Notes under the pieces: generated by a model | What the model saw: only the letters and a program-made list of their open reading frames with translations | Told to the model about the DNA's origin: nothing | Database searches by the model: none | Made by a program: the position numbers and the translations under genes | NCBI GenBank assembly: GCA_024958715.1 | Contig: JANWUS010000029.1 | Span: 54,930-118,929, forward strand | Source: Cyanobium sp. FGCU52 | Lineage (GTDB): Bacteria > Cyanobacteriota > Cyanobacteriia > PCC-6307 > Cyanobiaceae | Length of the DNA stretch: 64,000 nucleotides | Reading direction: 5' to 3' | Shown: positions 36,709 to 45,449 of the stretch, one piece after another | Position numbering within the stretch: the stretch's first letter is position 1 | Layout: every line of letters starts with the position of its first letter

Positions 36709-37968
36709 ATGTCCCATCACCAGATCCTGATCGTCGGCGGCGGTGCCGCCGGCCTCACCGCCGCCAGCCAGCTGAAGCGGGCGCGCCCGGCCCTTGAGGT
36801 GGCGATCCTCGAACCCGCCGAAGACCACTGGTACCAACCCGGCTGGACGCTGGTGGGCGGCGGGGTGTTCACGATGGAGCAGACGCGCCGCTCCGAAGCC
36901 GGCCTGATCCCCGAGGGCGTCACCTGGATCCGGGAAGGGGTGGCGGGCTTCGATCCGGCCGCCGGCACCGTCAGCACCAGCGGCGGACGCACCCTCGCCT
37001 ACGACGTGCTGGTGGTGGCCACCGGCATGAAGCTCTGCTGGGAGGCGATCGAAGGGCTGCCCGAAGCGCTGGGCAAGGGCGGCGTGTGCAGCAACTACTC
37101 CCGCAAACACGTGACGTACACCTGGGAGGCCATCCAGGGCTTCCGGGGCGGCAACGCCGTGTTCACCTGCCCGCCGATGCCGATCAAGTGCCCGGGGGCC
37201 CCCCAGAAGATCGCCTACCTCGCCGACGACGTGTTCCGGCGCGATCCCGCCGTGGCCGCCAAGACCACGGTGATCTACGCCACGGCCACCCCCGGCATCT
37301 TCGGCGTGCCCACCTATGCCGCCCCCCTGCGGGAGGTGGTGGCCCGCCGCGGCATCGATGCCCGCTACGGCCATGTGCTCAAGGCGGTGCGGCCGGAGAG
37401 CAAGGAAGCGGTGTTCACCGTGCCGCCGACGCGGGAGTGGCGCGACGGCGAGGAGGAACCGCTGGAGGTGGTGATCCCCTACGAGCTGCTGCATGTCACC
37501 CCGCCGATGGCGGCGCCCGATGTGGTGGCCACCAGCCCCCTGGCCACAGGCGCCCCCGGCGGCTACGTGGAGGTGGATCCCCACACGCTGCAGCACAAGC
37601 GCTTCGCCAACGTCTTCTCCCTGGGCGACGTGTCGGGCATGCCCAACTCCAAGACGGCGGCGGCGGTGCGGGGCCAGGCGCCGGTGCTGGTGAGCAACCT
37701 GCTGGCCCTGCTCGACGGTCAGCCCCTCACCGCCCGCTACGACGGCTACAGCTGCTGCCCGCTGATCACCGGCTACGGCAAGACGATCATGGCCGAGTTC
37801 AACTACGAGCAGCAGCCGGTGCCCTCGTTCCCGCTCGATCCCACCAAGGAGCGCTGGAGCATGTGGGTGGTGAAGACCAGCGTGCTGCCCTGGCTGTACT
37901 GGAACCGGATGCTGCGGGGCCAGCCCCACGAGCGGCGCTACATGCCGGGGGTCGCCGCCCCCGGCTGA
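36709..37968 (+). CDS. sqr: Sulfide:quinone oxidoreductase, type II-like
   Basis: 419 aa FAD-dependent disulfide-oxidoreductase family protein. The FAD dinucleotide motif is ILIVGGGAAGLTAASQL; DHWYQPGWTLVGGG, VCSNYSRK (Cys about 127) and CPPMPIKCPGAPQKI supply the cysteines and wording of SQR, and a C-terminal YSCCPLITGYGK and WNRMLRGQP are typical of the type II (mitochondrial-like) group. It oxidises sulfide to sulfane sulfur and passes electrons to quinone at the membrane. Its position after the sulfate genes supports a sulfur role, most likely sulfide detoxification. Confidence 0.88.
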   Translation: MSHHQILIVGGGAAGLTAASQLKRARPALEVAILEPAEDHWYQPGWTLVGGGVFTMEQTRRSEAGLIPEGVTWIREGVAGFDPAAGTVSTSGGRTLAYDVLVVATGMKLCWEAIEGLPEALGKGGVCSNYSRKHVTYTWEAIQGFRGGNAVFTCPPMPIKCPGAPQKIAYLADDVFRRDPAVAAKTTVIYATATPGIFGVPTYAAPLREVVARRGIDARYGHVLKAVRPESKEAVFTVPPTREWRDGEEEPLEVVIPYELLHVTPPMAAPDVVATSPLATGAPGGYVEVDPHTLQHKRFANVFSLGDVSGMPNSKTAAAVRGQAPVLVSNLLALLDGQPLTARYDGYSCCPLITGYGKTIMAEFNYEQQPVPSFPLDPTKERWSMWVVKTSVLPWLYWNRMLRGQPHERRYMPGVAAPG

Positions 37969-37998
37969 AGCCGCCGGTAGCGCGGGCACGCTCGAGGG

Positions 37999-38310
37999 TC
38001 AGCCGCCGTTGGCGTCGCTGCCGTTGCGTTTGCCGGGGCCATCGAGGAGTTCATCCTTGCTGGCGCGGAGGTCTTTCCACATGCGGCGGATGCGGGCATA
38101 GGCCTGCTCCTGGCTGAGCTTGCCGTTGCTCTGCAGGGCCACGATCAGCCCCACACGCTCGGCGAAGGTTTCCAGGTTCTGGTGAAACACCAGCCGCTGG
38201 GGGCTCCAGTCGGCGCCCCGGTAGCTGCCGTGGGCCTCCATCGGCGAGCGCACGACGGCCCCGTCATCGCCGGCTGGCTCGGGATTGGCCTCGGAGACGC
38301 TGGGGCTCAC
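37999..38310 (-). CDS. DUF7219-type small cyanobacterial protein
   Basis: 103 aa. After a disordered acidic start, the core has GSYRGADWSPQRLVFHQNLETF AERVG, then LSQEQAYARIRRMWKDLRASK: the pattern S-Y-R-G ... N-L-x-x-F-A-x-R-V of the DUF7219 family found in cyanobacteria. Function unknown. It is convergent to sqr and has a divergent relation with the CHAD gene. Confidence 0.75.
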   Translation of the reverse strand: MSPSVSEANPEPAGDDGAVVRSPMEAHGSYRGADWSPQRLVFHQNLETFAERVGLIVALQSNGKLSQEQAYARIRRMWKDLRASKDELLDGPGKRNGSDANGG

Positions 38311-38423
38311 GGCGGCAGACCATCAAGATTCGAATGTAGGAACGCTGAGGCCAAGGGGAGGTGAAGATCCGGTTGGCCCTCCGCCCGCGATAAGCCTGGA
38401 AGAAGAGCGACAGGAGCGAGATC

Positions 38424-38442
38424 CACAACCGTTTCTTAACCC
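38424..38442 (+). promoter_or_regulatory. Pho box upstream of the CHAD gene
   Basis: Tandem octamers CACAACCG-TTT-CTTAACCC with the 8-3-8 spacing of cyanobacterial PhoB sites (consensus like CTTAACCT). The second copy is close to perfect and the first keeps the AACC core. It lies about 70 bases before the CHAD ATG, on the same strand. PhoB is encoded further along in this window. Confidence 0.6.
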
Positions 38443-38445
38443 TGC

Positions 38446-38463
38446 GGAGCCGCCGGCGGCTCC
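38446..38463. repeat. Perfect 18-base palindrome in the CHAD leader
   Basis: GGAGCCGCC directly joined to GGCGGCTCC. It follows the Pho box by three bases and precedes the CHAD start by 49. It could form an mRNA hairpin or bind a dimeric protein. Confidence 0.5.
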
Positions 38464-38512
38464 AGGATCAGCCCAGGAGGTCTCCCTCGGTGGAGGCCGA
38501 AGGGAGGCAGGG

Positions 38513-39466
38513 ATGCAGAGCGTGATCGTGAGAGCGGCTCCTGCGACGGACCCCGGCGCTGGCCCCAGCAACGGGACCTGGGCCCACCAGCGGCTGGAGC
38601 AGAACGTGCGCAGGCTGGTGGAGCTGCAGGCTCCGGTGCTTGAAGACGGCGGTGATCCCGAACCGCTGCATCGGATGCGGGTGGCGATGCGGCGCCTGCG
38701 CACCGTGCTGCGGCAGTTCGGCCCGGCCTTGGTGTTGCCAGGAGGGGTGGCGGACGCGCGGATCGCCAAGGCAGCCCGGCGGCTGGGGATGGCCCGCGAT
38801 CTCGACGTGCTGCGGGCCCGCCTGGATCAGGAGCTGATCCCCCAGCTGCCGGAGGAGGAGGCCCGGGCCCTGCGGCCGGTGCTCCGGCAGCTGCGGCGCG
38901 AGCGCCGTCTGGCGGGCGAACAGCTGGCCGAGACCCTCACCAGCGGGGCCTACCTCAAGCTGCTGGAGCGGCTGCAGGGCTGGCTGAAGCAGCCGGTCTT
39001 CACCCCCCTGGGCACCGAGCCCGTGGCGGCCTGGCAGGTGGAGTGGCAGGCCCCGCTGCTCTCGGCACTGGCAGTTCATCCCGGCTGGTTCGTGGAGGAG
39101 GCCGGCGCCGATCCGGAGTCGGTCCATGACCTGCGCAAGCAGTGCAAGAGCGCCCGCTACTGCCTGGAAAACCTCCAGCCGCTGAACGGGGAAGCGGGGG
39201 CGGCCTGGGTGCACCGCTTCCAGGGGCTGCAGGATCTGCTGGGGGAACTCAACGACCTGGAGGTGCTGCGGCGGGCGATCGACGACCAGCTGCCGGGCCG
39301 CCTGGTGGACAGCCTGCCGCAGCTGCACGGACTGCTGGAGAGCCGCTCGGCGCTCTGCTGGAGCCGCTGGCGCGAACAGGCCCTGGAGTTGCAGCGTCCC
39401 CACTGCCGCCACGGCTTGCTGGCCGACCTGCTCGGCAACCGGGAGGAAGCGCCCAAAGGATCTTGA
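38513..39466 (+). CDS. CHAD domain protein (polyphosphate-associated)
   Basis: 317 aa from ATG 38513, preceded by a good ribosome site (GGGAGG). CHAD hallmarks are LHRMRVAMRRLRTVLRQF near residue 50 and VHDLRKQCKSARYCLENL near 205: two helical halves with conserved His, Arg and Lys for polyanion binding. CHAD proteins bind inorganic polyphosphate and often accompany polyphosphate enzymes. A Pho box in front of it and pstS behind it suggest induction under phosphate limitation. The frame remains open upstream to 38285 but without conserved sequence. Confidence 0.87.
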   Translation: MQSVIVRAAPATDPGAGPSNGTWAHQRLEQNVRRLVELQAPVLEDGGDPEPLHRMRVAMRRLRTVLRQFGPALVLPGGVADARIAKAARRLGMARDLDVLRARLDQELIPQLPEEEARALRPVLRQLRRERRLAGEQLAETLTSGAYLKLLERLQGWLKQPVFTPLGTEPVAAWQVEWQAPLLSALAVHPGWFVEEAGADPESVHDLRKQCKSARYCLENLQPLNGEAGAAWVHRFQGLQDLLGELNDLEVLRRAIDDQLPGRLVDSLPQLHGLLESRSALCWSRWREQALELQRPHCRHGLLADLLGNREEAPKGS

Positions 39467-39472
39467 GCGCCC

Positions 39473-39491
39473 CTTAACCGAGCCCTAACGA
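39473..39491 (+). promoter_or_regulatory. Pho box upstream of pstS
   Basis: CTTAACCG-AGC-CCTAACGA, two direct octamers with a 3-base spacer, 53 bases before the pstS ATG and directly after the CHAD stop. It matches the cyanobacterial PhoB-binding pattern. Confidence 0.72.
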
Positions 39492-39544
39492 CCCCGGGGA
39501 GGGCAGGCACGTAGCCATGTAAAGCCCATTCCAACGGCTTTTCG

Positions 39545-40534
39545 ATGACCTTCGCCAAGAAGGCCCTGACCCTCGGCACGGCCGCCGCCCTCGGTGCCGG
39601 CACCCTGGCCTCGGCCGCGGCGCTGGCCCAGGCCACGATCAATGGCGCCGGTGCCACCTTCCCGGCCCCCTTCTATCAGAGCGCATTCGCCGGCCTCGCC
39701 AGTTCGGGCGTCAAAGTCAATTATCAGTCGGTGGGATCGGGCGCTGGCGTGCGCCAGTTCCTGGCCGGCACCGTGGATTTCGCCGCCACCGACGAACCGA
39801 TCAAGCCCGCTGAAGCGGCCAAGGTGAGCCGTGGCGTGGTGCAGTTCCCTGCCGTGGGCGGCACCATCGCTGTGGCTTACAACAAGCCCGACTGCCCCAA
39901 CCTGAGGCTTACCCAGAAGCAGGTCGTCGACATCTTCCTGGGCACCATCAAAACCTGGGAAGCCCTGAAGTGTGGCAAGGGTCCGATCGTGGTGGCCCAC
40001 CGCTCCGACGGCTCCGGCACCACCTTCGCCTTCACCAACAGCCTCTCGGCCTTCTCGCCCGAGTGGAAGAGCAAGGTGGGTGAGGGCAAGAGCGTCAAGT
40101 GGCCCGTGGGAGTGGGCGGCAAGGGCAACGAGGGCGTGGCCGGCGTGATCTCCAACACCCCCGGAGCGATCGGCTACCTCAACCAGGCCTTCGTGAAGGG
40201 CAAGATCCGTGCCGCCGCTCTGCAGAACAGGTCCGGGGCCTTCGTGAAGCCCAACGTGACCAGCGGTGCCGCAGCCCTCAACAACATCAAGCTCAATTCG
40301 ATGCTGGCGGGTGAGGACGCCAACCCGGGAGGGGCCGCCAGCTATCCCATCTCCACCCTCACCTGGATTCTGGCCTACCAGAAGGGCAACGGCGCCAAGG
40401 CGGCCACCCTCCAGAAGGCCATGGATCACCTGCTCGGCCCCGCCCAGAGCAAGGCCGACGACCTCGGTTACGTGCCCCTGCGGGGCACGATTCTGGCCAA
40501 CGCCCGCAAGGCGGTTGACCTGATCGGCAAGTGA
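39545..40534 (+). CDS. pstS: Phosphate ABC transporter substrate-binding protein
   Basis: 329 aa. Sec signal (LTLGTAAALGAGTLASAAALAQ ending about residue 31) followed by NGAGATFPAPFYQSAF, SVGSGAGVRQF, VDFAATDEP, VAHRSDGSGTTFAFT and TPGAIGYLNQAF: the phosphate-contacting loops of PstS. It is preceded by a Pho box and followed by a strong terminator, so it is probably a single-gene transcript. No pstCAB genes lie in this window. Confidence 0.95.
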   Translation: MTFAKKALTLGTAAALGAGTLASAAALAQATINGAGATFPAPFYQSAFAGLASSGVKVNYQSVGSGAGVRQFLAGTVDFAATDEPIKPAEAAKVSRGVVQFPAVGGTIAVAYNKPDCPNLRLTQKQVVDIFLGTIKTWEALKCGKGPIVVAHRSDGSGTTFAFTNSLSAFSPEWKSKVGEGKSVKWPVGVGGKGNEGVAGVISNTPGAIGYLNQAFVKGKIRAAALQNRSGAFVKPNVTSGAAALNNIKLNSMLAGEDANPGGAASYPISTLTWILAYQKGNGAKAATLQKAMDHLLGPAQSKADDLGYVPLRGTILANARKAVDLIGK

Positions 40535-40565
40535 GAGCAGCGGCCCCGGCCGCCCATCACACTGC

Positions 40566-40593
40566 GGGGGACGGTCACACCGTCCCCCTTTTT
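40566..40593 (+). terminator. Strong rho-independent terminator after pstS
   Basis: Stem GGGGGACGGT / ACCGTCCCCC (10 perfect pairs), loop CAC, then TTTTT. It ends the pstS transcript and faces the convergent metallophosphoesterase gene. Confidence 0.9.
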
Positions 40594-40631
40594 CATGCGC
40601 CGGCTCCTGCGTCGTGGCCTGGCTTCCAGCC

Positions 40632-41777
40632 TCAGCCCGGCGGACCCAGCACCGACACCGGCGCCCCGCAACCGGGGCAGGGCCGCTGGGGGTAGGTGTT
40701 GAAGGGGAAGCGGGGTGGCCGGAAGGGGGTGATGCCGCTGCGGCGGTCGTAGCGCACCATGCCGACGGCGCCGTCGTGACCCACCACCAGGGCGGTGCGG
40801 CCGAGGCGGGGCTGGCTGCGGGCCCAACTGCCGTCGTTGAACACCTGCAGATGGCAGGGCCGAGAGTGGCCGGTCTCCGCCTCCCCAGGCCAGGCGAAGG
40901 CGCTCGCTTCGGGGATGTGGGTGTGGCCGTTGATCACGCCGTCGAGGCGGCGATGGCGGTTCTCTCGCTGGAGATGGCGCAGCAGCATGCGCTTGATCAG
41001 GCGGTCGTGGCCGCTGCGGTGCTTCAGGGCCCGCTCAAGGGCGAAGGCGAGGGAGAAGCCGCCGGAGGCGTCCAGCCCATCGCCCAGCGGCACGGGCCAG
41101 TCTCCATGGGAGGCCAGAAGGGCGGCGGCGGCTTCGAGGATCGGCTCCGGTCCGCCGCCCTCGGCGCCGGCGGCGGGTTGGCCGGGGGGCGGCAGGGGCA
41201 GCAGGCCGCGCAGCCCGTTCACGCAGGCGCTGTAGTGCTCCTGCAGCTGCATCAGGCCATGGCTCAGACCCGTGTGCAGGCGCAGCAGGCGGTCGTACTC
41301 ATCGCCGTGGCGCACCAGCAGCCGCAGACCATTCGGCGTGGTGTAGACGTCTTCCAGCAGGACAGTGAGGCCGGGACGCAGCACGCCGGTGTGGCGGCGC
41401 AGCAGGGCGTCGTGATTGCCGGGCACGTACACGAGTTCACAGCCCTCCTCCAGCAGCCGGCGCAGTGCCTCCAGCACCCGGCGATGGGAGCTGCGCAGCA
41501 GCCGGCGGCCGCCCAGTTCGCCCGTCTCGATCAGACCCTCGATCCCCTGGCCACCAGCCTCCATGGCGGCCGCCACGGCATCGCGCAGAAAGGCATCGTC
41601 GACGTTGGCGTTGTAGCGGATCGCCTGCAGGTCGATGATGTCGCCCACCAGGTAGAGCCGGCGGGGCCGCAGCAGTTCGAGGAAGCGCTCCAGATCCCGG
41701 GCCTCGCACTGATTGGAGCCCAGGTGCAGATCGGAGAGGAAGACCGCGTCGCACGCGAGCGGATGGGTGGAGCTCAG
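40632..41777 (-). CDS. Metallophosphoesterase (UDP-2,3-diacylglucosamine hydrolase-like), probable CTG start
   Basis: Calcineurin-like phosphoesterase. Motif I (VFLSDLHLGSNQ) lies upstream of the first ATG/GTG/TTG, which is GTG 41648 (GDIIDL); so the protein must begin earlier. A CTG at 41777 overlaps the ackA stop (CTGA), giving 381 aa with all metal motifs: SDLHLG, GDIIDL, VPGNHD, RHGDEYD and GHTHIP. Homologues include LpxH-like and membrane-associated phosphoesterases; the substrate is unknown. It is the third gene of the xpk-ackA operon. If the CTG is not used, the product would lack a metal ligand. Confidence 0.8.
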   Translation of the reverse strand: MSSTHPLACDAVFLSDLHLGSNQCEARDLERFLELLRPRRLYLVGDIIDLQAIRYNANVDDAFLRDAVAAAMEAGGQGIEGLIETGELGGRRLLRSSHRRVLEALRRLLEEGCELVYVPGNHDALLRRHTGVLRPGLTVLLEDVYTTPNGLRLLVRHGDEYDRLLRLHTGLSHGLMQLQEHYSACVNGLRGLLPLPPPGQPAAGAEGGGPEPILEAAAALLASHGDWPVPLGDGLDASGGFSLAFALERALKHRSGHDRLIKRMLLRHLQRENRHRRLDGVINGHTHIPEASAFAWPGEAETGHSRPCHLQVFNDGSWARSQPRLGRTALVVGHDGAVGMVRYDRRSGITPFRPPRFPFNTYPQRPCPGCGAPVSVLGPPG

Positions 41778-42898
41778 ACGGGAGGCGGACAGGTGGTGGC
41801 GGCGCGGCAGGAACGGGCGATCTGGCCCTCCTCGTCGGCAGGCACCACGATCAGCTCAAAGGGTCCCAGCCAGGTGAGCGATTCGACCAGTTCGCCGCGC
41901 AGCGTCGCGTCGTGTTCGCCGATACCGCCGGTGAGCGCGATCACGTCCACGCCGCCGAGGCTGGCGGCCATGGCGCCGATCGCCTGCAGCAGCGAGAAGC
42001 GGAACACCGCCAGAGCAAGAGCCGCCCCCGGATGGCCGCCCGCCTCGGCGGCCCGCAGCTCGCGCATGTCGCCGCTGAGGCCGGAGAGGCCCAGCAGGCC
42101 GCTCTCGCCGTTGAGCACCCGATCGAGTTCGGCGGGCGCCACGCCGAGGCGCAGCAGCTGGAGCAGCAGGCCGGGATCGAGCGATCCGCTGCGGCGGGCC
42201 ATCACCAGTCCCTCCAGCGGTGTGAAGCCCATGGTGGTGGCGATGCTCAGGCCGCCGGCGATGGCGCACAGCGAGCAGCCCGCGCCGAGGTGACAGCTGA
42301 TCAGCCGCAGGGGCCCCGGCTGGCCCCCGCCCGTGTCCGCTCGGGTGGTGCCGAAGCGGCGGCTCACCGTTTCGGCCACGTGCTGATGGTTGAGGCCATG
42401 GAAGCCGAAGCGCCGCAGCCCGAGGGCGCGCCAGGCCTCCGGCAGCGCATAGGTGCGGGCGGGAACCGGAAGGGTGGCGTGGAAGGCGGTGTCGAAGCAG
42501 GCCCACTGGGGCAGCTCGGGCCAGTGCGCCGCCAGATGGCGCATCACCTGCAGCGCGGGCCCGTTGTGCAGCGGTGCCAGGGGCACGAGGGCCTCGAGCT
42601 CCGCCAGCACCTCCGGCGTGAGGCGGGTGGGAGCCGTGAAGCGCTCACCGCCATGCACCACCCGATGGCCCGCCAGCGCGATCCCAGCGCGCCAGGGTTC
42701 CAGGGCCGGAGCCAGCCATTCCCCCAGCACCTCGTCCACCCCGGGGCCCTCGCCGCCGCCTGTGGCATCCCAGCCGGTGGATCCCTGCCAGAGCACCGCG
42801 TCATCGGGAGCCAGCAGCCGGGCCTTGAGGCTCGAACTGCCGGCATTGAGCACCAGCACCGGGCCCCCCGGCCCGGTGGCGGGGTCGGGAGGGGTCAT
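41774..42898 (-). CDS. ackA: Acetate kinase
   Basis: 374 aa from ATG 42898, one base after the phosphoketolase stop (TGAGATG). It converts acetyl phosphate and ADP to acetate and ATP. Motifs: LVLNAGSSSLKARLL at the N-terminus, HRVVHGGERF, FDTAFHATLP, FHGLNHQHVAE, SCHLGAGCSLCAI, MGFTPLEGLVM and ALTGGIGEHDA. The catalytic Asp lies in CFDTAFH. With Xfp it turns sugar phosphates into acetate plus ATP. Confidence 0.93.
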   Translation of the reverse strand: MTPPDPATGPGGPVLVLNAGSSSLKARLLAPDDAVLWQGSTGWDATGGGEGPGVDEVLGEWLAPALEPWRAGIALAGHRVVHGGERFTAPTRLTPEVLAELEALVPLAPLHNGPALQVMRHLAAHWPELPQWACFDTAFHATLPVPARTYALPEAWRALGLRRFGFHGLNHQHVAETVSRRFGTTRADTGGGQPGPLRLISCHLGAGCSLCAIAGGLSIATTMGFTPLEGLVMARRSGSLDPGLLLQLLRLGVAPAELDRVLNGESGLLGLSGLSGDMRELRAAEAGGHPGAALALAVFRFSLLQAIGAMAASLGGVDVIALTGGIGEHDATLRGELVESLTWLGPFELIVVPADEEGQIARSCRAATTCPPPV

Positions 42899-42899
42899 C

Positions 42900-45320
42900 T
42901 CAGGCTGAGGTGCCGCCGCCCCAGCGCCAGTCGGTGACGGCGGGGGAATCCATGCCGTGCTCATGGGCGTAGGCGCGGTTGGCCAGGATCGCCTCCTTCA
43001 TCCGCTCCTTGACATGGGCGGCGCGCGATCCCAGGCCGGGCACGCGGTCGATCACGTCGATCACGAGATTGAAGCGATCGATCTGGTTGTTCATCGCCAG
43101 CTCGAGCGGCGTGTTGATGTTGCCCTTCTCCTTGTAGCCACGCACGTGGATGTTGGCGTGGTTGCGGCGGCGGTAGGTGAGGCGGTGGATCAGCCAGGGG
43201 TAACCGTGGAAATTGAAGATCACGGGCCGATCGGTGGTGAACAGGGTGTCGAAGTCGCGGTCGCTGAGGCCGTGGGGATGCTCCTTGGGATCGGTGAGGG
43301 CGAACAGCTTCACCACGTTGAGCACGCGGATGCGCAGGCTGGGGATCTCGCGGCGCAGGATCTCCACCGCCGCCAGCGTCTCCTTGGTGGGGATGTCGCC
43401 GGCGCAGGCCATCACCACGTCCGGATCATCCAGTTCCGTGCCCTGGTCATCGTTGCTGGCCCAGCTCCAGAGGCCGATCCCCTTGGCCACATGCTGGCGG
43501 GCCTGCTCGAGGCTGAGGTACTGGAGGTGCTTCTGCTTGTCGGAAACGATGATGTTGCACACATTGGTTTCGTGCATCGCCTCCTCGGCCACCGCCAGCA
43601 GGCTGTTGGCATCGGCGGGCAGATACACCCGCACCACCTCGCCGCTCTTGTTGCCGGCCAGATCAATGAAGCCGGGATCCTGGTGGGTGAAGCCGTTGTG
43701 ATCCTGCCGCCACACGGTGGAGGAGATCAGGCAGTTCCAGGGCCCGATCGGTGCGCGCCAGGGGGCGTGGTGGATGCAGGATTCCAGCCACTTAGCGTGC
43801 TGGTTGAACATCGAGGCGATCACATGGGCGAAGGCCTCGTAGGTGTGGAAGAAGCCGTAGCGGCCGGTGAGCAGATAGCCCTCCATCATCCCCACCAGGG
43901 TGTGTTCGGAGAGCATCTCCACCACCCGGCCTTCGCGGGACAGTTCGCTGCCGTCGAGGTCTTCGGGCAGGAAATCCTCCATCCACACCTTCTTGCTCAC
44001 CTCGTAGATCGCCTGCAGGCGATTGGAGGAGGTTTCATCAGGGCCGAACACGCGCAGCGAATCGGGATTGTGAGCGATGGCGTCGCGCAGCAGTTCGCCC
44101 AGGGGATAGGTGTTCTCGGCCTCGCTGGCGCCCGGGGCCGTCACCGGCACGGCGTAGGTCTCCACCTCAGGCAGATGAAGCTTGTGTCGCAGCAGACCGC
44201 CGTTGGCGTGGGGGTTGGAACCCATGCGCCGGCGGCCGATCGGGGAAAGGGCCTGAAGTTCGGGAACGAGCGTGCCGTTGGCATCGAACAGCTCCCAGGG
44301 GCGGTAGCTGCGCAGCCACTCCTCAAGCATCAACAGCTGCTCGGAATCCTTGTTGGGGGCCGGCAGCGGCACCTGGTGGGCACGCCAGAAGCCTTCGAGC
44401 TTGTGGTGGCCGAGCGCGGCGGGACCGGTCCAGCCCTTGGGCGAGCGCAGCACGATCATCGGCCAGCGGGGGCGCACCGCCTCGCCGCTGGCGCGGCACT
44501 CGGCCTGCACCGCCCGGATGCGGGCCACCGCCGTGTCCATCGCCTCGGCCATGGCGTGGTGCATGGCCATCGGCTCGTGGCCCTCCACCAGGATCGGCTC
44601 CCAGCCGTAGCCGCGCAGCAGGCTCTGGAGCTCCTCGCGGGGAATGCGCGCCAGCAGGGTGGGGTTGGCGATCTTGTAGCCGTTGAGGTGCAGCACCGGC
44701 AGCACCGCCCCGTCGCTGATCGGGTTGAGGAACTTGTTGATGTGCCAGGAGGTGGCCAGGGGGCCGGTCTCGGCCTCGCCGTCGCCCACACAGGCCAGGG
44801 CGATCAGGTCGGGGTTGTCGAACACCGCCCCGCAGGCGTGGGAGAGCACGTAGCCCAGCTCGCCGCCCTCGTGGATCGAACCGGGCGTTTCGGGGGTGCA
44901 GTGGGAGCCGATGTGGCCGGGGAAGGAGAACTGCTTGAAGAAGCGGGCCATCCCGGCTTCATCGCGGGATTTGTCCGGATAGATCTCGCTGTAGGAGCCG
45001 TCGAGGTAGGTGGGGCCGAGCACCCCAGGCGCACCGTGGCCGGGCCCCGACAGGTAGATCATGTCGAGGTCGTGGCGGCGGATCACCCGATTGGCGTGAG
45101 CCCAGAGGAAGGCCTGGCCGGGGCTCGATCCCCAGTGGCCGAGCAGCCGGTTCTTGATGTGCTCGGGCCGCAGCGGCTCGCGCAGCAGCGGATTGGCCCG
45201 CAGGTAGATCATCCCCACCGCCAGGTAATTGGCAGCGCGCCACCAGGCATCGATCAGGCCCAGTTCCTGCTCCGGGCTGGTTCCCTGCAGGTGGCCCGGG
45301 GCCGAGGGAGCGACAGTCAT
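42900..45320 (-). CDS. xfp: Phosphoketolase (xylulose-5-P / fructose-6-P)
   Basis: 806 aa from ATG 45320, the usual length. A ThDP enzyme that splits xylulose-5-phosphate (and often fructose-6-phosphate) to acetyl phosphate and an aldose phosphate. Signatures are [56 protein letters not shown] and [11 protein letters not shown]. It is followed at once by ackA and the metallophosphoesterase. In cyanobacteria this route operates in heterotrophy and mixotrophy. Confidence 0.95.
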   Translation of the reverse strand: MTVAPSAPGHLQGTSPEQELGLIDAWWRAANYLAVGMIYLRANPLLREPLRPEHIKNRLLGHWGSSPGQAFLWAHANRVIRRHDLDMIYLSGPGHGAPGVLGPTYLDGSYSEIYPDKSRDEAGMARFFKQFSFPGHIGSHCTPETPGSIHEGGELGYVLSHACGAVFDNPDLIALACVGDGEAETGPLATSWHINKFLNPISDGAVLPVLHLNGYKIANPTLLARIPREELQSLLRGYGWEPILVEGHEPMAMHHAMAEAMDTAVARIRAVQAECRASGEAVRPRWPMIVLRSPKGWTGPAALGHHKLEGFWRAHQVPLPAPNKDSEQLLMLEEWLRSYRPWELFDANGTLVPELQALSPIGRRRMGSNPHANGGLLRHKLHLPEVETYAVPVTAPGASEAENTYPLGELLRDAIAHNPDSLRVFGPDETSSNRLQAIYEVSKKVWMEDFLPEDLDGSELSREGRVVEMLSEHTLVGMMEGYLLTGRYGFFHTYEAFAHVIASMFNQHAKWLESCIHHAPWRAPIGPWNCLISSTVWRQDHNGFTHQDPGFIDLAGNKSGEVVRVYLPADANSLLAVAEEAMHETNVCNIIVSDKQKHLQYLSLEQARQHVAKGIGLWSWASNDDQGTELDDPDVVMACAGDIPTKETLAAVEILRREIPSLRIRVLNVVKLFALTDPKEHPHGLSDRDFDTLFTTDRPVIFNFHGYPWLIHRLTYRRRNHANIHVRGYKEKGNINTPLELAMNNQIDRFNLVIDVIDRVPGLGSRAAHVKERMKEAILANRAYAHEHGMDSPAVTDWRWGGGTSA

Positions 45321-45449
45321 AGGTGGCTGGGGATGGGCTGGGCCGGATCGTAGGCAGGGTCCCCGGTAAGGGCCTGTAGCCAGAACACCTAGGTGGGCAA
45401 TGGGCCACACAGCAGGCCGCCGCCCCTTCGCCTAACGCAGAGCCGGCCG

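Noticed and set aside
42957..45353. 798-codon plus-strand frame opposite phosphoketolase
   Set aside because: Val/Gly/His-rich composition without motifs; mirrors the conserved enzyme on the other strand. High G+C makes such frames common here.
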